This document shows, piece after piece, positions 1 to 8,790 of a DNA stretch of 64,000 nucleotides. The position numbers were made by a program, and so were the translations under genes. The notes below the pieces were generated by a model, which did no database searches, was not told the DNA's origin, and saw nothing but the letters and a program-made list of their open reading frames with translations. The DNA is from Flavipsychrobacter sp. (GTDB lineage: Bacteria > Bacteroidota > Bacteroidia > Chitinophagales > Chitinophagaceae), in the NCBI GenBank assembly GCA_016786615.1, contig JAEUVX010000002.1:558001-622000 (forward strand), in the 5' to 3' direction. Every line of letters starts with the position of its first letter. Position 1 is the first letter of the stretch.

Positions 1-311
1 ATAAACATATGCAGCAATAGCGGAATGGTAAATGCTGCACAGATTATTAAATATCGTGTTGAATAGTCTTTATGTGTTTGTTCTCCACCTCCAGCTTCTT
101 CACCCTCTCTCACTACATGATAGCCCATGCTATCTATTGTATCATATATCACCTCAACATCCATAGCTTCAGACACCGTAAAGCTTACCTCACCCGACGC
201 AGCATTAGCAGCAATATTGGTGGCACCTTTCTTTTCCAGCAATTTGGAAATAGTAAGTGCGCAGTTTCCACAGGTCATACCCTCAACAACCGCCGCATGT
301 GTTTTTTGCAT
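1..311 (-). CDS. Heavy-metal (copper-type) P-type ATPase, N-terminal part only
   Basis: The protein runs off the left edge of the window; about 103 residues are visible. Residues 1-70 form a heavy-metal-associated (HMA) domain with the metal-binding motif GMTCGNC near residues 11-17. A linker with EEAGGGE follows, then the start of the first membrane helix (LIICAAFTIPLLLHM). An HMA domain directly followed by a membrane helix is the layout of copper-exporting or cbb3-oxidase-assembly P1B ATPases, which move Cu+ across the inner membrane. The ATG at 311 puts the motif at the usual distance from the N-terminus, although the frame stays open a little further upstream. The gene is divergent from tsaE, with only about 40 bp between the two starts. 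Metal specificity cannot be judged without the membrane CPC motif. Confidence 0.85.
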   Translation of the reverse strand, partial: MQKTHAAVVEGMTCGNCALTISKLLEKKGATNIAANAASGEVSFTVSEAMDVEVIYDTIDSMGYHVVREGEEAGGGEQTHKDYSTRYLIICAAFTIPLLLHMF

Positions 312-337
312 GTTTTCAACTAACCGATGTTTGATAG

Positions 338-345
338 TATCTTTG
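338..345 (+). promoter_or_regulatory. TAnnTTTG -7 element in front of tsaE
   Basis: TATCTTTG matches the Bacteroidetes -7 consensus and lies 8 bp before the ATG at 354. It overlaps codons that an upstream start at 327 would use, so it favours 354 as the true tsaE start. No good -33 TTTG is present at the usual spacing. Confidence 0.5.
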
Positions 346-353
346 TGACCACT

Positions 354-800
354 ATGGCACCGGCTCCTTTATTACAAATTTCCTATTCTTTGTCCACAAT
401 AGAAAATGCTGCACATCAGTTGTGGCAATCAGCACATCAGTATAATGTATGGGCTTTCAGTGGAGAAATGGGTGCCGGCAAAACTACTTTCATACATGCG
501 CTGTGCAATATTTTGAACGTACAGGATGCCGTAAGCAGCCCTACCTTTGCCCTGATTAATGAATACCACTTCACCAAAGATGGCGTAGACCGTACTATAT
601 TCCATATGGATTGGTACCGCCTCCGCGACACAGATGAAGCTATTAATGCCGGAATGGAAGACTGTGTACTCCAAAAAAATAATTATTCTTTAATAGAGTG
701 GCCTGAAAAAGCACCTGAATTACTACCCCGTCCACATGTATGGATAAATATAGAATCTACCGATGCTGATATCAGGCAGATGACTGTTTGGGTGAAATAA
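354..800 (+). CDS. tsaE: tRNA threonylcarbamoyladenosine biosynthesis ATPase TsaE
   Basis: TsaE is the small ATPase that works with TsaB and TsaD to make t6A at position 37 of ANN-decoding tRNAs. The 148-residue protein has the P-loop GEMGAGKTT at residues 37-45, the following block SSPTFALINEY, the HMDWYRL motif and the C-terminal IEWPEKAPELLP block, all typical of the family, and its length fits. An upstream in-frame start exists at 327, but the -7 promoter element at 338-345 would lie inside that extension, so I place the start at 354. It is divergent from the P-type ATPase gene. No tsaB or tsaD is nearby. Confidence 0.92.
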   Translation: MAPAPLLQISYSLSTIENAAHQLWQSAHQYNVWAFSGEMGAGKTTFIHALCNILNVQDAVSSPTFALINEYHFTKDGVDRTIFHMDWYRLRDTDEAINAGMEDCVLQKNNYSLIEWPEKAPELLPRPHVWINIESTDADIRQMTVWVK

Positions 801-879
801 GTACACAATAACATTAATTTTATATCTCCGTTATGACTTTTGTCAACCTCCCTTCTGCATAAGTTTTTTATCTTACACT

Positions 880-1587
880 ATGCATTTATTAGATGCTGTC
901 ATAAAAGGATTTTTGTTGGGGCTGTTTATGGCCATTTCGGTAGGCCCTACATTATTTGCAGTTTTGCGTTATAGCCTCAACCATAGCTATAGGGCAGGTA
1001 TTGCATTTATAGCAGGTGTATCTCTCAGCGACATATTATATGTAACTGTTGCTAATGTGGCAGCAGAATGGCTGGAACTGTTGCATGAATATGAAAAATA
1101 TATTGCTTACGGGGGGGCTATCATATTAATACTTGCAGGTTTAGCTGGGCTCATCAAAAAGTATAAACCAATACGGCCAAGTGCCAAAACAGTTACTATC
1201 AGCGGAGGCCACTATTTCCGCATTTTCAGCAGTGGTTTTCTGATAAATACGATTAATCCCGGTGTCATCATTATATGGCTTGGTGCAGTAACAGCAACAG
1301 CAAATACCACCAGTTTTTACAGAATTGTATTGTTCGGCACCTGTTTAGGCTTAATATTATCAGTAGATATATTTAAAGTATTTCTTGCGGATTCTATACG
1401 CCGGAAACTGACACTCCGCAGGGTGATGTATCTCCAAAAAATCTCCGCAGGGTGCATACTATCAATAGGAATAGCTTTATTGCTTAGTACCGCATTAAAT
1501 ATACACTTCAAGCAACCTGAAGTGAAGCGGCCACAGACATATCAGCAAATTCAATCTGTATATAATACAAACTTTGCCAAAGCTTAG
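880..1587 (+). CDS. LysE-family amino-acid/threonine exporter
   Basis: A 235-residue hydrophobic protein of the LysE/RhtB exporter superfamily. The N-terminal block GLFMAISVGPTLFAVLRYSL is the conserved first-helix signature (glycines plus the VGP turn), and GFLINTINPGVIIIWLGAV in the middle matches the second conserved half (NP motif). About six membrane segments are visible. Members export amino acids or related small molecules across the inner membrane. The substrate cannot be told from sequence. The gene lies 15 bp upstream of purF, but purF appears to have its own -7 element. Confidence 0.8.
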   Translation: MHLLDAVIKGFLLGLFMAISVGPTLFAVLRYSLNHSYRAGIAFIAGVSLSDILYVTVANVAAEWLELLHEYEKYIAYGGAIILILAGLAGLIKKYKPIRPSAKTVTISGGHYFRIFSSGFLINTINPGVIIIWLGAVTATANTTSFYRIVLFGTCLGLILSVDIFKVFLADSIRRKLTLRRVMYLQKISAGCILSIGIALLLSTALNIHFKQPEVKRPQTYQQIQSVYNTNFAKA

Positions 1588-1595
1588 TATCTTTG
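1588..1595 (+). promoter_or_regulatory. TAnnTTTG -7 element of purF
   Basis: TATCTTTG ends 7 bp before the purF ATG at 1603. If transcription begins 4-6 bp after the element, as is usual for this promoter class, the mRNA leader is only a few bases long. The -33 element is not convincing. Confidence 0.45.
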
Positions 1596-1602
1596 CCGCC
1601 TC

Positions 1603-3444
1603 ATGTCTGACGCGATTCGCCACGAATGTGGATTGGCTTACATCCGCCTGCTGAAGCCACTGGCATATTACCACCGCAAATACGGTACAGCTTTTTACGG
1701 CCTTAACAAATTGTACCTGCTCATGGAAAAACAACATAACCGTGGACAGGACGGCGCCGGTATTGCTACAGTAAAACTCAATACAGAGCCTGGGCACCAG
1801 TTTATGCATCGCCTGCGGGTAAGTGGTGCACAAGCTATTTCTCAGATTTTCCAGAATGTGCAACAGGAAGTTGGTGAGCTGGAGAAAATGTATCCGGACA
1901 TACGCCAATACCCCGGTTTGCTGAAAGGCTACCTCCGTTTTATGGGCGAAGTGCTGTTAGGCCATCTGCGCTATGGAACACAGGGTAAAAACAATGTAGA
2001 GTTTTGTCACCCGTTTCATAAACCGGACATCAACCCGACACGAAACCTAGCTATGGCAGGCAATTTTAATCTGGTAAATACAGATGAATTGTTTGACATG
2101 CTCAATGCACATCCCACAAGTACCATCCGCGAAAGCGATTTGGGAGCAATGATAGAACTGGTGCATTACTATCTATGCCTTGCAGATGAAACAGACCCTC
2201 AAAATCTGAATCTGGAAGGTGCGCTAAAACAAGCTGCTGCTCATTTTGATGGTGGTTTTGTTTGCAGTGGCCTGATAGGAAATGGAGACAGCTTTGTACT
2301 CAGAGATGCTAATGGTATACGTCCTGCATTTTTCTACAAAAATGATGAGGTTGTAGTAGTTGCATCTGAGCGACCAGCTATCATGACAGCTTTCAATGCC
2401 AAACTGGAGGATGTACAGGAATTGCAACCGGGACATGCAGTTATTGTTAAAGCAAACGGCGACTTCAGCAACCCTCGCATTCTGGCAGAAAAGGAATTAA
2501 AGGCTTGCAGTTTTGAGCGCATTTACTTCAGCCGAGGTAGCGATAAGGATATATATAAAGAACGTAAACAATTGGGGCGCAACCTAGCAGAAAAAGTGTT
2601 GCAGGCTGTTGACTATAAGCTGAAACACACTATTGTATCTTTCATCCCCAATACTGCAGAAACTGCTTTCTATGGCCTGATAAAAGGATTGGAACAATTC
2701 CTTAATCAGATAAAAATAGAGCGTATCACATCCGGCAAGCTGAACAATGAGGAAATTGAAGAACTGATAAGCCGTCGTGTACGCATAGAAAAGATAGCTA
2801 TTAAAGACGTGAAGATGCGCACCTTCATTACAGAAGATGCCAGCCGAAATGAAATGGTACAACACGTCTATGATATCACTTACGGCACTGTTGAACGCGG
2901 TGTGGATACATTGGTTGTTATTGATGACTCGATAGTACGAGGCACAACACTCCGTGAAAGTATTATTAAGATGCTTGACAGACTGGGACCAAAACGTATC
3001 ATTATTGTATCATCAGCACCACAAATACGCTACCCGGACTGCTACGGTATCGATATGAGCCGAATGGGCGATTTCATTGCATTCCAGGCAGCGGTAGCAT
3101 TACTGGTTAATAACGGCAAAGCCAACGTACTAGATGAAGTATATGCTAAATGCAAAGCTGCAGATGCTGCAGGTACGTTGAAAGATCAGAATTTTGTAAA
3201 AGAGATTTACGATTCTTACACACCTGATGAAATCAGTGCACAGATTGCCCGAATGCTTCGCCCAGATGATGTAACAGCAGAGGTTGATATCATATATCAA
3301 TCTATCGAAGGTTTATATGATGCCTGCCCTAACAATCATGGTGACTGGTATTTTACAGGAAACTATCCTACACCCGGAGGAAATAAAGTAGCAAACAAGG
3401 CATTTATGAACTACATGGAACGTAAAGAAGGGAGAGGTTATTAA
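1603..3444 (+). CDS. purF: Amidophosphoribosyltransferase
   Basis: PurF catalyses the first committed step of purine synthesis, moving glutamine nitrogen onto PRPP. The 613-residue protein has an N-terminal class II glutamine amidotransferase domain. The nucleophile would be Cys9 (HECGL), implying removal of a short propeptide or a displaced N-terminus. Further on are QHNRGQDGAG and the RYGTQG loop. The C-terminal phosphoribosyltransferase domain has the PRPP motif VVIDDSIVRGTTL near residue 438. It is longer than the ~500-residue enterobacterial enzyme, but this long form with Cys9 is the version I associate with Bacteroidetes. A terminator follows at 3526-3560. Confidence 0.95.
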   Translation: MSDAIRHECGLAYIRLLKPLAYYHRKYGTAFYGLNKLYLLMEKQHNRGQDGAGIATVKLNTEPGHQFMHRLRVSGAQAISQIFQNVQQEVGELEKMYPDIRQYPGLLKGYLRFMGEVLLGHLRYGTQGKNNVEFCHPFHKPDINPTRNLAMAGNFNLVNTDELFDMLNAHPTSTIRESDLGAMIELVHYYLCLADETDPQNLNLEGALKQAAAHFDGGFVCSGLIGNGDSFVLRDANGIRPAFFYKNDEVVVVASERPAIMTAFNAKLEDVQELQPGHAVIVKANGDFSNPRILAEKELKACSFERIYFSRGSDKDIYKERKQLGRNLAEKVLQAVDYKLKHTIVSFIPNTAETAFYGLIKGLEQFLNQIKIERITSGKLNNEEIEELISRRVRIEKIAIKDVKMRTFITEDASRNEMVQHVYDITYGTVERGVDTLVVIDDSIVRGTTLRESIIKMLDRLGPKRIIIVSSAPQIRYPDCYGIDMSRMGDFIAFQAAVALLVNNGKANVLDEVYAKCKAADAAGTLKDQNFVKEIYDSYTPDEISAQIARMLRPDDVTAEVDIIYQSIEGLYDACPNNHGDWYFTGNYPTPGGNKVANKAFMNYMERKEGRGY

Positions 3445-3525
3445 AAACATATACTACTGAAAAACAATGGTTTAGAAATCATCATAAAAAATTAATTTTC
3501 TAAAACTGAATTATTACATAGTTTC

Positions 3526-3560
3526 GGTGTCTTATAAAAAATAAGGCACCTTATTTTTTT
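3526..3560 (+). terminator. Rho-independent terminator after purF
   Basis: Stem 3526-3535 pairs with 3541-3550 (10 bp with one G-U pair) around an A5 loop, followed by a T-rich tract at 3551-3560. Confidence 0.75.
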
Positions 3561-3705
3561 GCGTGAAAATGAACTGTTGCTGCGGCCAAAATCAACATTG
3601 CAACGATGTTAATACATGCAAACAACTCATACAGTTGTAGTGGTGTTATTATGATTATACGAAGAATAGTTTTATAACCCCTTAAAACAACAACAGGCTA
3701 AAAAA

Positions 3706-3903
3706 ATGATTAACATCACAAACAAAGAACAGGAAGTATGCTCATTGATGGTAGTGGATATGAACGGACGTGTGTGTTATGAAACACGTATGGAACCATC
3801 AGACAACCTGACACTTGATTTGCGTTCTTTATTAACCGGTATTTATACACTGATTTTTAAAACTACTAATACCAGTTTTACACAGCAGATAGTGAAATAC
3901 TAA
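3706..3903 (+). CDS. Orphan T9SS sorting-domain-like ORF (65 aa), possibly a gene remnant
   Basis: The 65 residues read like the last five strands of a type A T9SS C-terminal sorting domain: VCSLMVVDMNGRVCYE, then LDLRSLLTGIYTLIF, ending TQQIVKY. The YPNP block that opens such domains is missing, as are a signal peptide and any cargo domain. An in-frame TAG lies about 40 bp upstream, and no further cargo-like reading frame is visible back to purF. It could be the 3' remnant of a deleted T9SS cargo gene or a small free-standing protein. A strong terminator follows, so the 3' end of a former transcription unit is preserved. Confidence 0.45.
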   Translation: MINITNKEQEVCSLMVVDMNGRVCYETRMEPSDNLTLDLRSLLTGIYTLIFKTTNTSFTQQIVKY

Positions 3904-3925
3904 CCACAAAAAAACAGGAACAAAA

Positions 3926-3952
3926 AAGCCTCTCATAATGAGAGGCTTTTTT
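3926..3952. terminator. Bidirectional terminator between the orphan sorting-domain ORF and the M1 peptidase
   Basis: AAGCCTCTCAT at 3926-3936 pairs with its reverse complement at 3938-3948. An A-run before and a T-run after let it serve both convergent genes. Confidence 0.85.
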
Positions 3953-3967
3953 AATTGAATATTCTAT

Positions 3968-6900
3968 CTAAAAGCTCCTGTTTACCCCTACTACGTAACG
4001 GAAGTTCGCATACTGCGGATTGGCATACGGCGGTCGGTTGAGTACCATCGGCATATCGAAACGCAAGGTAAGTGGCTTGGCTTTATCAAACCATCCCAAT
4101 TTTTTAACAGTCAATGCAAAACCAAGCCCTGCATCTACACGTATGTCACTCCATAAAGTAGTTGGTACTGTATTCCAGTATTGTGTTAATGATGCATTGC
4201 TCAATTCTATGGCGCCGGCATCTGCAAACAGATACGCATCCAAGTGCAGGTAATCACGTAGATATTTAGGCTTGAGCTTTACCAGTTCATCGAAATCTAC
4301 CTCCACACTTGCGGATGCACCGCTGCGTCCTTTATAACCAATCATAATATTACCATTGCGTTCATCAGCAATAAAGTAACCGGCATAACCACGAAGGTTC
4401 ATACCACCACCCATCTGGAAGTGATTCGTTTCATAACGCGATACATCACTCCATCCATCCGGTATAAAACCAATGCTGCGTGTATATTTATTTTCCATCA
4501 GCTCTTCAGGGTTTGCTCCCGCCAACCATAAAGCACTTTCATTAGGTATATTATTACCTGTACCATATCGGCCAAACAATCTTGTTCTTACTTCCAACTT
4601 ACCAAGCTTATTGTAGTTAACCGCTTCCAGTTGTGCAAATGCATAATCAAATGCATTCGGGTTGTTACCTGTTAAAAACGGAGCCCTCAGTTGTAGTTTA
4701 TAACTACCGTTACCACGCTTGTAACTATAGTTATGTGACCATGATGCGTTGAGAGATGAGTTGGGTAATGAACGTGCACTGCTCCACTCATTTTTGTATA
4801 TCAGGTAATCACGATCGTAACTCAGTGCACGCCACATAGTTTGTCCGTATAGCGACAATGTGTTACGGCTGTTTACAATATAATTTCCTCCGGCACGATG
4901 ATACCATAAACCATCTAAGAAGCGGCTATTGATTTGCGATTGCAATTTCGGCATCCAGCGAGTAATAGGTGATACATGACTAAACGTATAGTTTACCGGA
5001 ACATATTTATCATACCACCCCTGGCTCTGGAATGATTTAAAATCATAGTGTTGTAAGATGTGGGTATTGTACCATACAGTTGCATCTACTTTGTGCATGG
5101 TATACAGGTAATCTCCTTCGAAATGTATACCTGCTTTAATACCATCTACGGGATTATACCACACATCCGGGCGTACATACATACGCTTATGCCTTCTGTC
5201 CCATGGAGCATGTACACCTCCATCAAGCTTTACGGATATAGCTTTGGGCGATAATGGCAGGCCACGAGTTTTATAGTTATCCAGTATGTAAACATCTGCC
5301 AACCTGTATGTAGTATCTATCTGCACATTCTGTATGCCGCTTGGCACCTGTATATAAGCTATATACTCGTTGTGTAACTTACCCCAACCATACCATTTAG
5401 GCAATACAGTAGCTTCTGTCTCTTTTACAAACCATGTATTAGGTATATGAAAACTACGTTTTGCACCACCACGAGATGTAACTGTAAAATCTAAAGGCAT
5501 TTGCATTAGCCCTCTGCGGCGGAACTTGATTGCGAATGTATCGTTTGATTTTCTGCGTATCCCTTCGATGCTATAATCAATTGCTTTTGTGGTTTCCAAC
5601 CATTGGTCGAAAAACCAATTGAGATCAACTTTTGTGTATTGAATTATTGAATTTCTGAAATCTTCAAAATAAGGATGTGCAAAACGCCATTGGTGGAAAT
5701 AGTTTTTCAGTGCAGCCTGAAACAGCGAATCGCCCAATGTGTATTGCAGATTGTATAGCATGGTAGCTGTTTTGTAATACACACCACGATAGCCTCCCTC
5801 GTGACCTACAGCATCATTGAAGTCATTTGAATGCGTATTAAGCGGTAGTTCTTCTTTATTTAACGCATCGAACAAGTAAGCATTATATACTCTTTTATCA
5901 ACTACTATTTCCGGCTCATGAAATAAACCTTTATAACCATTTGCTTTCCTTTCTACCAATGTATCACCATCTATACGACGCAGGCCCCACGCCGTAAGGA
6001 ATTGAGTAAACCCTTCATCAAGTGCTGCACGATATGTTTCGTTATTACCTACCTGTCCGTAAAACCAATTATGTGCTATTTCGTGGGTAAGCAATCCACG
6101 ATAGCCGGGGTCGCTCCCACCATCAAGCGTCAGCATAGGATATTCCATACCGTCTGCGGCATCTGCAGCTACCATTTTGGGGTATTGATACATGCCTATA
6201 TCTTCAGAAAAGGTCCTGATAATTTTGGCAACATAGTCTGCACCATTTTGCCAGCCACTTGCATGTGGTTCCTGCGCTATCGCTACACATTCAATACCAT
6301 TCCATGTAGTAGAGCCAATGCGATAACTGGGGTCTGCTGTAAATGCATAGTCGTGTACATTATTAGCTTTATAATGCCAAATCTTACGCTCACCTTTTTT
6401 ATAAGGTATTATCTCACTCGGCTTTTCATTCCAAGGTTTCTTTGCAAAGTTTTTGATATCCAGCTTTGCACGCAAATCCTCTGGTAAAACCTCATTGCGA
6501 TTTTGCAGTACCCCCGTTGCTTCAACAATATAATTTGAAGCAAAATTCAGCGAAACATCGTAAGAACCAAAGTCTGCATAAAATTCTTTATTCAAATGCT
6601 GGTATGTATCCCACCCAAACTTACGATCGTACACACATATTTTAGGGAACCACTGCACACCATTATAGTGTTTATATCCCCACGCGTCATACATCTTCAT
6701 TCGGCGGCGTGTTGCTCCGTTATCATAATAGGTTCTGAAATCTATCGCAAAAACAACCTTGCTGTTGGGCAACAAAGGCTTTGGCAGGTATACTTTCAGT
6801 ATGGTATTATCTAATTCTGTTCTTACAGTTTGCCCATCTACTTTCAGCACATCTATAGTAGTACCAAGCCCCTGCTTTTCGTACCTGCCCATGCGCACTT

Positions 6901-7216
6901 TGGTATTAATGGCTTCTTCCAGATCGTGCAAATGAGAACCACTTACAAAAGCATTCTGCCACAGGTGAAAGTATACAAAATGTAACGTATCGGGCGAGTT
7001 GTTCCAATACTCAAGCGTTTCTCCTGCTGTGATGATATTGGTTTCCTCATCAATCTTTGCATCTATCTTATAATGCACATCCTGTTGCCAATATGCCCCA
7101 TCCGGTTTACGGTTTTTCCAATATAGTGGGTTATCATGGCTTCGGTATTCTCCTTGCTGCGCCCATACAGATGCAGCATATATAAAGCAAACTAATACAG
7201 ATAAATATTTTCTCAT
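3968..7216 (-). CDS. M1-family metallopeptidase with C-terminal outer-membrane beta-barrel-like domain
   Basis: The start at 7216 gives a clean signal peptide (MRKYLSVLVCFIYAASVWAQ) and 1082 residues. The M1 catalytic core carries the GMEYPML substrate motif (about residue 355) and the zinc site HEIAHNW (from about residue 377), with the third ligand in DEGF 19 residues after the second His. M1 enzymes remove N-terminal residues or cut peptides. The usual gluzincin body ends near residue 650-700. The remaining ~380 residues are rich in alternating aromatic/polar strands, contain GGGMNLRGYAGYF near residue 935 (like the RGF/RGY loop motif of Omp85 barrels), and end in a strand with terminal Phe (VVGVNRSF). 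I infer an outer-membrane barrel that anchors the peptidase. A start seven codons upstream is possible but spoils the signal peptide. Confidence 0.85.
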   Translation of the reverse strand: MRKYLSVLVCFIYAASVWAQQGEYRSHDNPLYWKNRKPDGAYWQQDVHYKIDAKIDEETNIITAGETLEYWNNSPDTLHFVYFHLWQNAFVSGSHLHDLEEAINTKVRMGRYEKQGLGTTIDVLKVDGQTVRTELDNTILKVYLPKPLLPNSKVVFAIDFRTYYDNGATRRRMKMYDAWGYKHYNGVQWFPKICVYDRKFGWDTYQHLNKEFYADFGSYDVSLNFASNYIVEATGVLQNRNEVLPEDLRAKLDIKNFAKKPWNEKPSEIIPYKKGERKIWHYKANNVHDYAFTADPSYRIGSTTWNGIECVAIAQEPHASGWQNGADYVAKIIRTFSEDIGMYQYPKMVAADAADGMEYPMLTLDGGSDPGYRGLLTHEIAHNWFYGQVGNNETYRAALDEGFTQFLTAWGLRRIDGDTLVERKANGYKGLFHEPEIVVDKRVYNAYLFDALNKEELPLNTHSNDFNDAVGHEGGYRGVYYKTATMLYNLQYTLGDSLFQAALKNYFHQWRFAHPYFEDFRNSIIQYTKVDLNWFFDQWLETTKAIDYSIEGIRRKSNDTFAIKFRRRGLMQMPLDFTVTSRGGAKRSFHIPNTWFVKETEATVLPKWYGWGKLHNEYIAYIQVPSGIQNVQIDTTYRLADVYILDNYKTRGLPLSPKAISVKLDGGVHAPWDRRHKRMYVRPDVWYNPVDGIKAGIHFEGDYLYTMHKVDATVWYNTHILQHYDFKSFQSQGWYDKYVPVNYTFSHVSPITRWMPKLQSQINSRFLDGLWYHRAGGNYIVNSRNTLSLYGQTMWRALSYDRDYLIYKNEWSSARSLPNSSLNASWSHNYSYKRGNGSYKLQLRAPFLTGNNPNAFDYAFAQLEAVNYNKLGKLEVRTRLFGRYGTGNNIPNESALWLAGANPEELMENKYTRSIGFIPDGWSDVSRYETNHFQMGGGMNLRGYAGYFIADERNGNIMIGYKGRSGASASVEVDFDELVKLKPKYLRDYLHLDAYLFADAGAIELSNASLTQYWNTVPTTLWSDIRVDAGLGFALTVKKLGWFDKAKPLTLRFDMPMVLNRPPYANPQYANFRYVVGVNRSF

Positions 7217-7602
7217 ATTATATATTTCGTAAAACAAGGCTGAAAATACGAAACAGAAACATTGTAAAAGGGGGGAAGTTTATAACAATGTGTTCATTAC
7301 CTTATGTTATTTAATATAATTTTTACATTTAAATTACTCTTTATTCGAACTTTTTGATATATTTTTGTAATGGTGATTCGGAACTGTGTTGAAAATGTAT
7401 GCAGCCCCTGTATGAGCTAACACCAGCTAAATACCCCAAGGCCTTACCCCATTTAGCCGCTTCCTTCCCGGGCGGTTTTTCTTTTTATGCAATTAATGAT
7501 TGATACTCAATCAAAGCAACATCATCTTGAAAACCATAATGTTGTTCTGCGTATAATGTAGCACATGCTTATTGACAAAATAATGAAATTCAGAAAAATA
7601 GG
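7217..7602. other. 386-bp intergenic region with a candidate small RNA
   Basis: The interval separates two minus-strand genes. Positions 7217-7350 are AT-rich and hold the promoter region of the M1 peptidase gene, without a clear box. Positions 7360-7490 contain a plus-strand -7 box, two hairpins and a T-run (annotated separately). Nothing else is recognised up to the stop of the anti-sigma gene at 7603. Confidence 0.6.
7374..7486 (+). ncRNA. Candidate small RNA with own promoter box and terminator
   Basis: TATTTTTG at 7360-7367 fits the -7 consensus, which would put a start near 7372-7374. GCTAAAT at 7426-7432 pairs perfectly with ATTTAGC at 7451-7457 around a symmetric loop holding two ACCCC blocks and the palindrome AAGGCCTT. 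A second stem (7455-7460 with 7472-7477) is followed by TTTTTCTTTTT, which only works as a terminator on the plus strand. No plus-strand gene follows for 2 kb, so this is unlikely to be an mRNA leader. The family is not recognised, and the -33 element is poor. Confidence 0.35.
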
Positions 7603-8790
7603 TTACTCCTCCCAACCCATTTCCTTCAGCATACGTTTAGCCTCCCGTTTGTAAGGCCCACCCTCATCAACAATGCTGCGTAATATGTCTTTTGCTTTAT
7701 ACTTATTGCCTAATACAATATAACAGCGCACAGCGCCTATTGCTGCCTGCTGCCTCTTACCTTTATTTTTTGCATTCCGCATCTCTTGCGTGTACATACT
7801 TAAGGCATCATTAAGTTTTCCCGCTTGAAATAACTTATCAGCCTGTTCAATCTTCTCCAACTTCACGTCTTCAAGAGCAGCTGTAGCAGTCATTGAGCCC
7901 GTATTTCGTGTAGGCATTTTTTCAATTTCGTCGGCAGTAATAACTTTTCGTTCGTCTTCTCCTATTAATGGCACTTTGTATGCACTTACTGCTATTTCCT
8001 CTTTATTCTTTTTCTTCTGATCTTCCACAAACTGATTTTTAGCAGATGTTGCATATTTATCAGGGTCATTATTTTTTATTGCTCCTAATACCTTCTCCGT
8101 TGTTTTTTTAGCAGCGATAGTTTCTACTTTATTTCCTAACCTTTTTAATAGGCCGGGCTTTTCTTTAGCAGACATATCTTCAGCCATTGCTACTACACCT
8201 TCATCTTGCGTAGTACTGCTTTCTTGTATTATTGATTGAACAGGTACAGATGTACTATCAGCAACAGGTATAGCCGCTAATGTTTCTGTATTATCCGGAA
8301 GAGCAGGTTGTTGGGTATTAGTTTCAGGTTGTGACAATTCCTGTGCAATCGTGCTATTTTCTGTCATTACATCTTGCGTGAGCCTGTAATACCATATTGC
8401 TGCCATAGCCAATAATATAGTAGCTGCTACTGATGTAACCCTGAATGCAAAATAACTTCTGGTTGATTTTGCCTTCATCATCGCCGGAGTTGGCTTTTTA
8501 GCTTTTACAACAGCTCCGGGTACTACATTGTTCAAATGTATCTGCGGATTGCTGTTGCCAAAATGTTCTTTCAAAAAATCAGTGTTCACTTTGCTCATAG
8601 CTGCGAATCCACCTTCCTGTTCAGCAAAAAGACCGTCAACAGCATCGCTACACATAGGGCAACTATTGAGGTGCACCTCTACTGCATGTACCTCTTCATT
8701 GGTCATACTGCCACTCACATAGCCTTTCAGTTGCTTTTTAGTAAGGCAACTGCTTTGGTCGAATATATGTTTCAACTGTTCTTTGCTCAT
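7603..8790 (-). CDS. Putative anti-sigma factor with zinc-finger, membrane helix and TPR-like C-terminus
   Basis: The 395-residue protein begins with a putative zinc-finger of anti-sigma type (HLNSCPMCSDAV, H-x3-C-x2-C, near residues 40-50). One membrane helix (VAATILLAMAAIWYY) lies near residues 120-135. A long low-complexity, Ser/Thr/Gln-rich and then Lys-rich periplasmic region follows. The last ~90 residues look like two TPR-type helical repeats (ADKLFQAGKLNDALSMY; AIGAVRCYIVLGNKYKAKDIL). It overlaps the upstream ECF sigma gene by 4 bp (ATGA), the classical layout of a sigma/anti-sigma pair. I infer that the cytoplasmic finger holds the sigma factor and the periplasmic part senses envelope state. 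The signal is unknown. Confidence 0.75.
   Translation of the reverse strand: MSKEQLKHIFDQSSCLTKKQLKGYVSGSMTNEEVHAVEVHLNSCPMCSDAVDGLFAEQEGGFAAMSKVNTDFLKEHFGNSNPQIHLNNVVPGAVVKAKKPTPAMMKAKSTRSYFAFRVTSVAATILLAMAAIWYYRLTQDVMTENSTIAQELSQPETNTQQPALPDNTETLAAIPVADSTSVPVQSIIQESSTTQDEGVVAMAEDMSAKEKPGLLKRLGNKVETIAAKKTTEKVLGAIKNNDPDKYATSAKNQFVEDQKKKNKEEIAVSAYKVPLIGEDERKVITADEIEKMPTRNTGSMTATAALEDVKLEKIEQADKLFQAGKLNDALSMYTQEMRNAKNKGKRQQAAIGAVRCYIVLGNKYKAKDILRSIVDEGGPYKREAKRMLKEMGWEE

Noticed and set aside
1495-1908. 137-codon minus-strand ORF across the lysE-type/purF junction
   Set aside because: It would cover the purF promoter and start on the opposite strand and has no protein features.
6002-6487. 161-codon plus-strand ORF inside the M1 peptidase gene
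   Set aside because: Antisense to well-conserved catalytic-domain sequence, composition is Cys/Ile/Tyr-rich as expected from an antisense frame, and no start context.
7440-7475. Resemblance of the minus strand to the SRP RNA apical loop (GGAAGGAAGC) and to its 3' GTAGCTGG-like block
   Set aside because: The 5' half of the SRP hairpin is absent upstream, the asymmetric AGG loop is missing, and the terminator T-run works only on the plus strand. I therefore treat it as coincidence and call only an unassigned small RNA.
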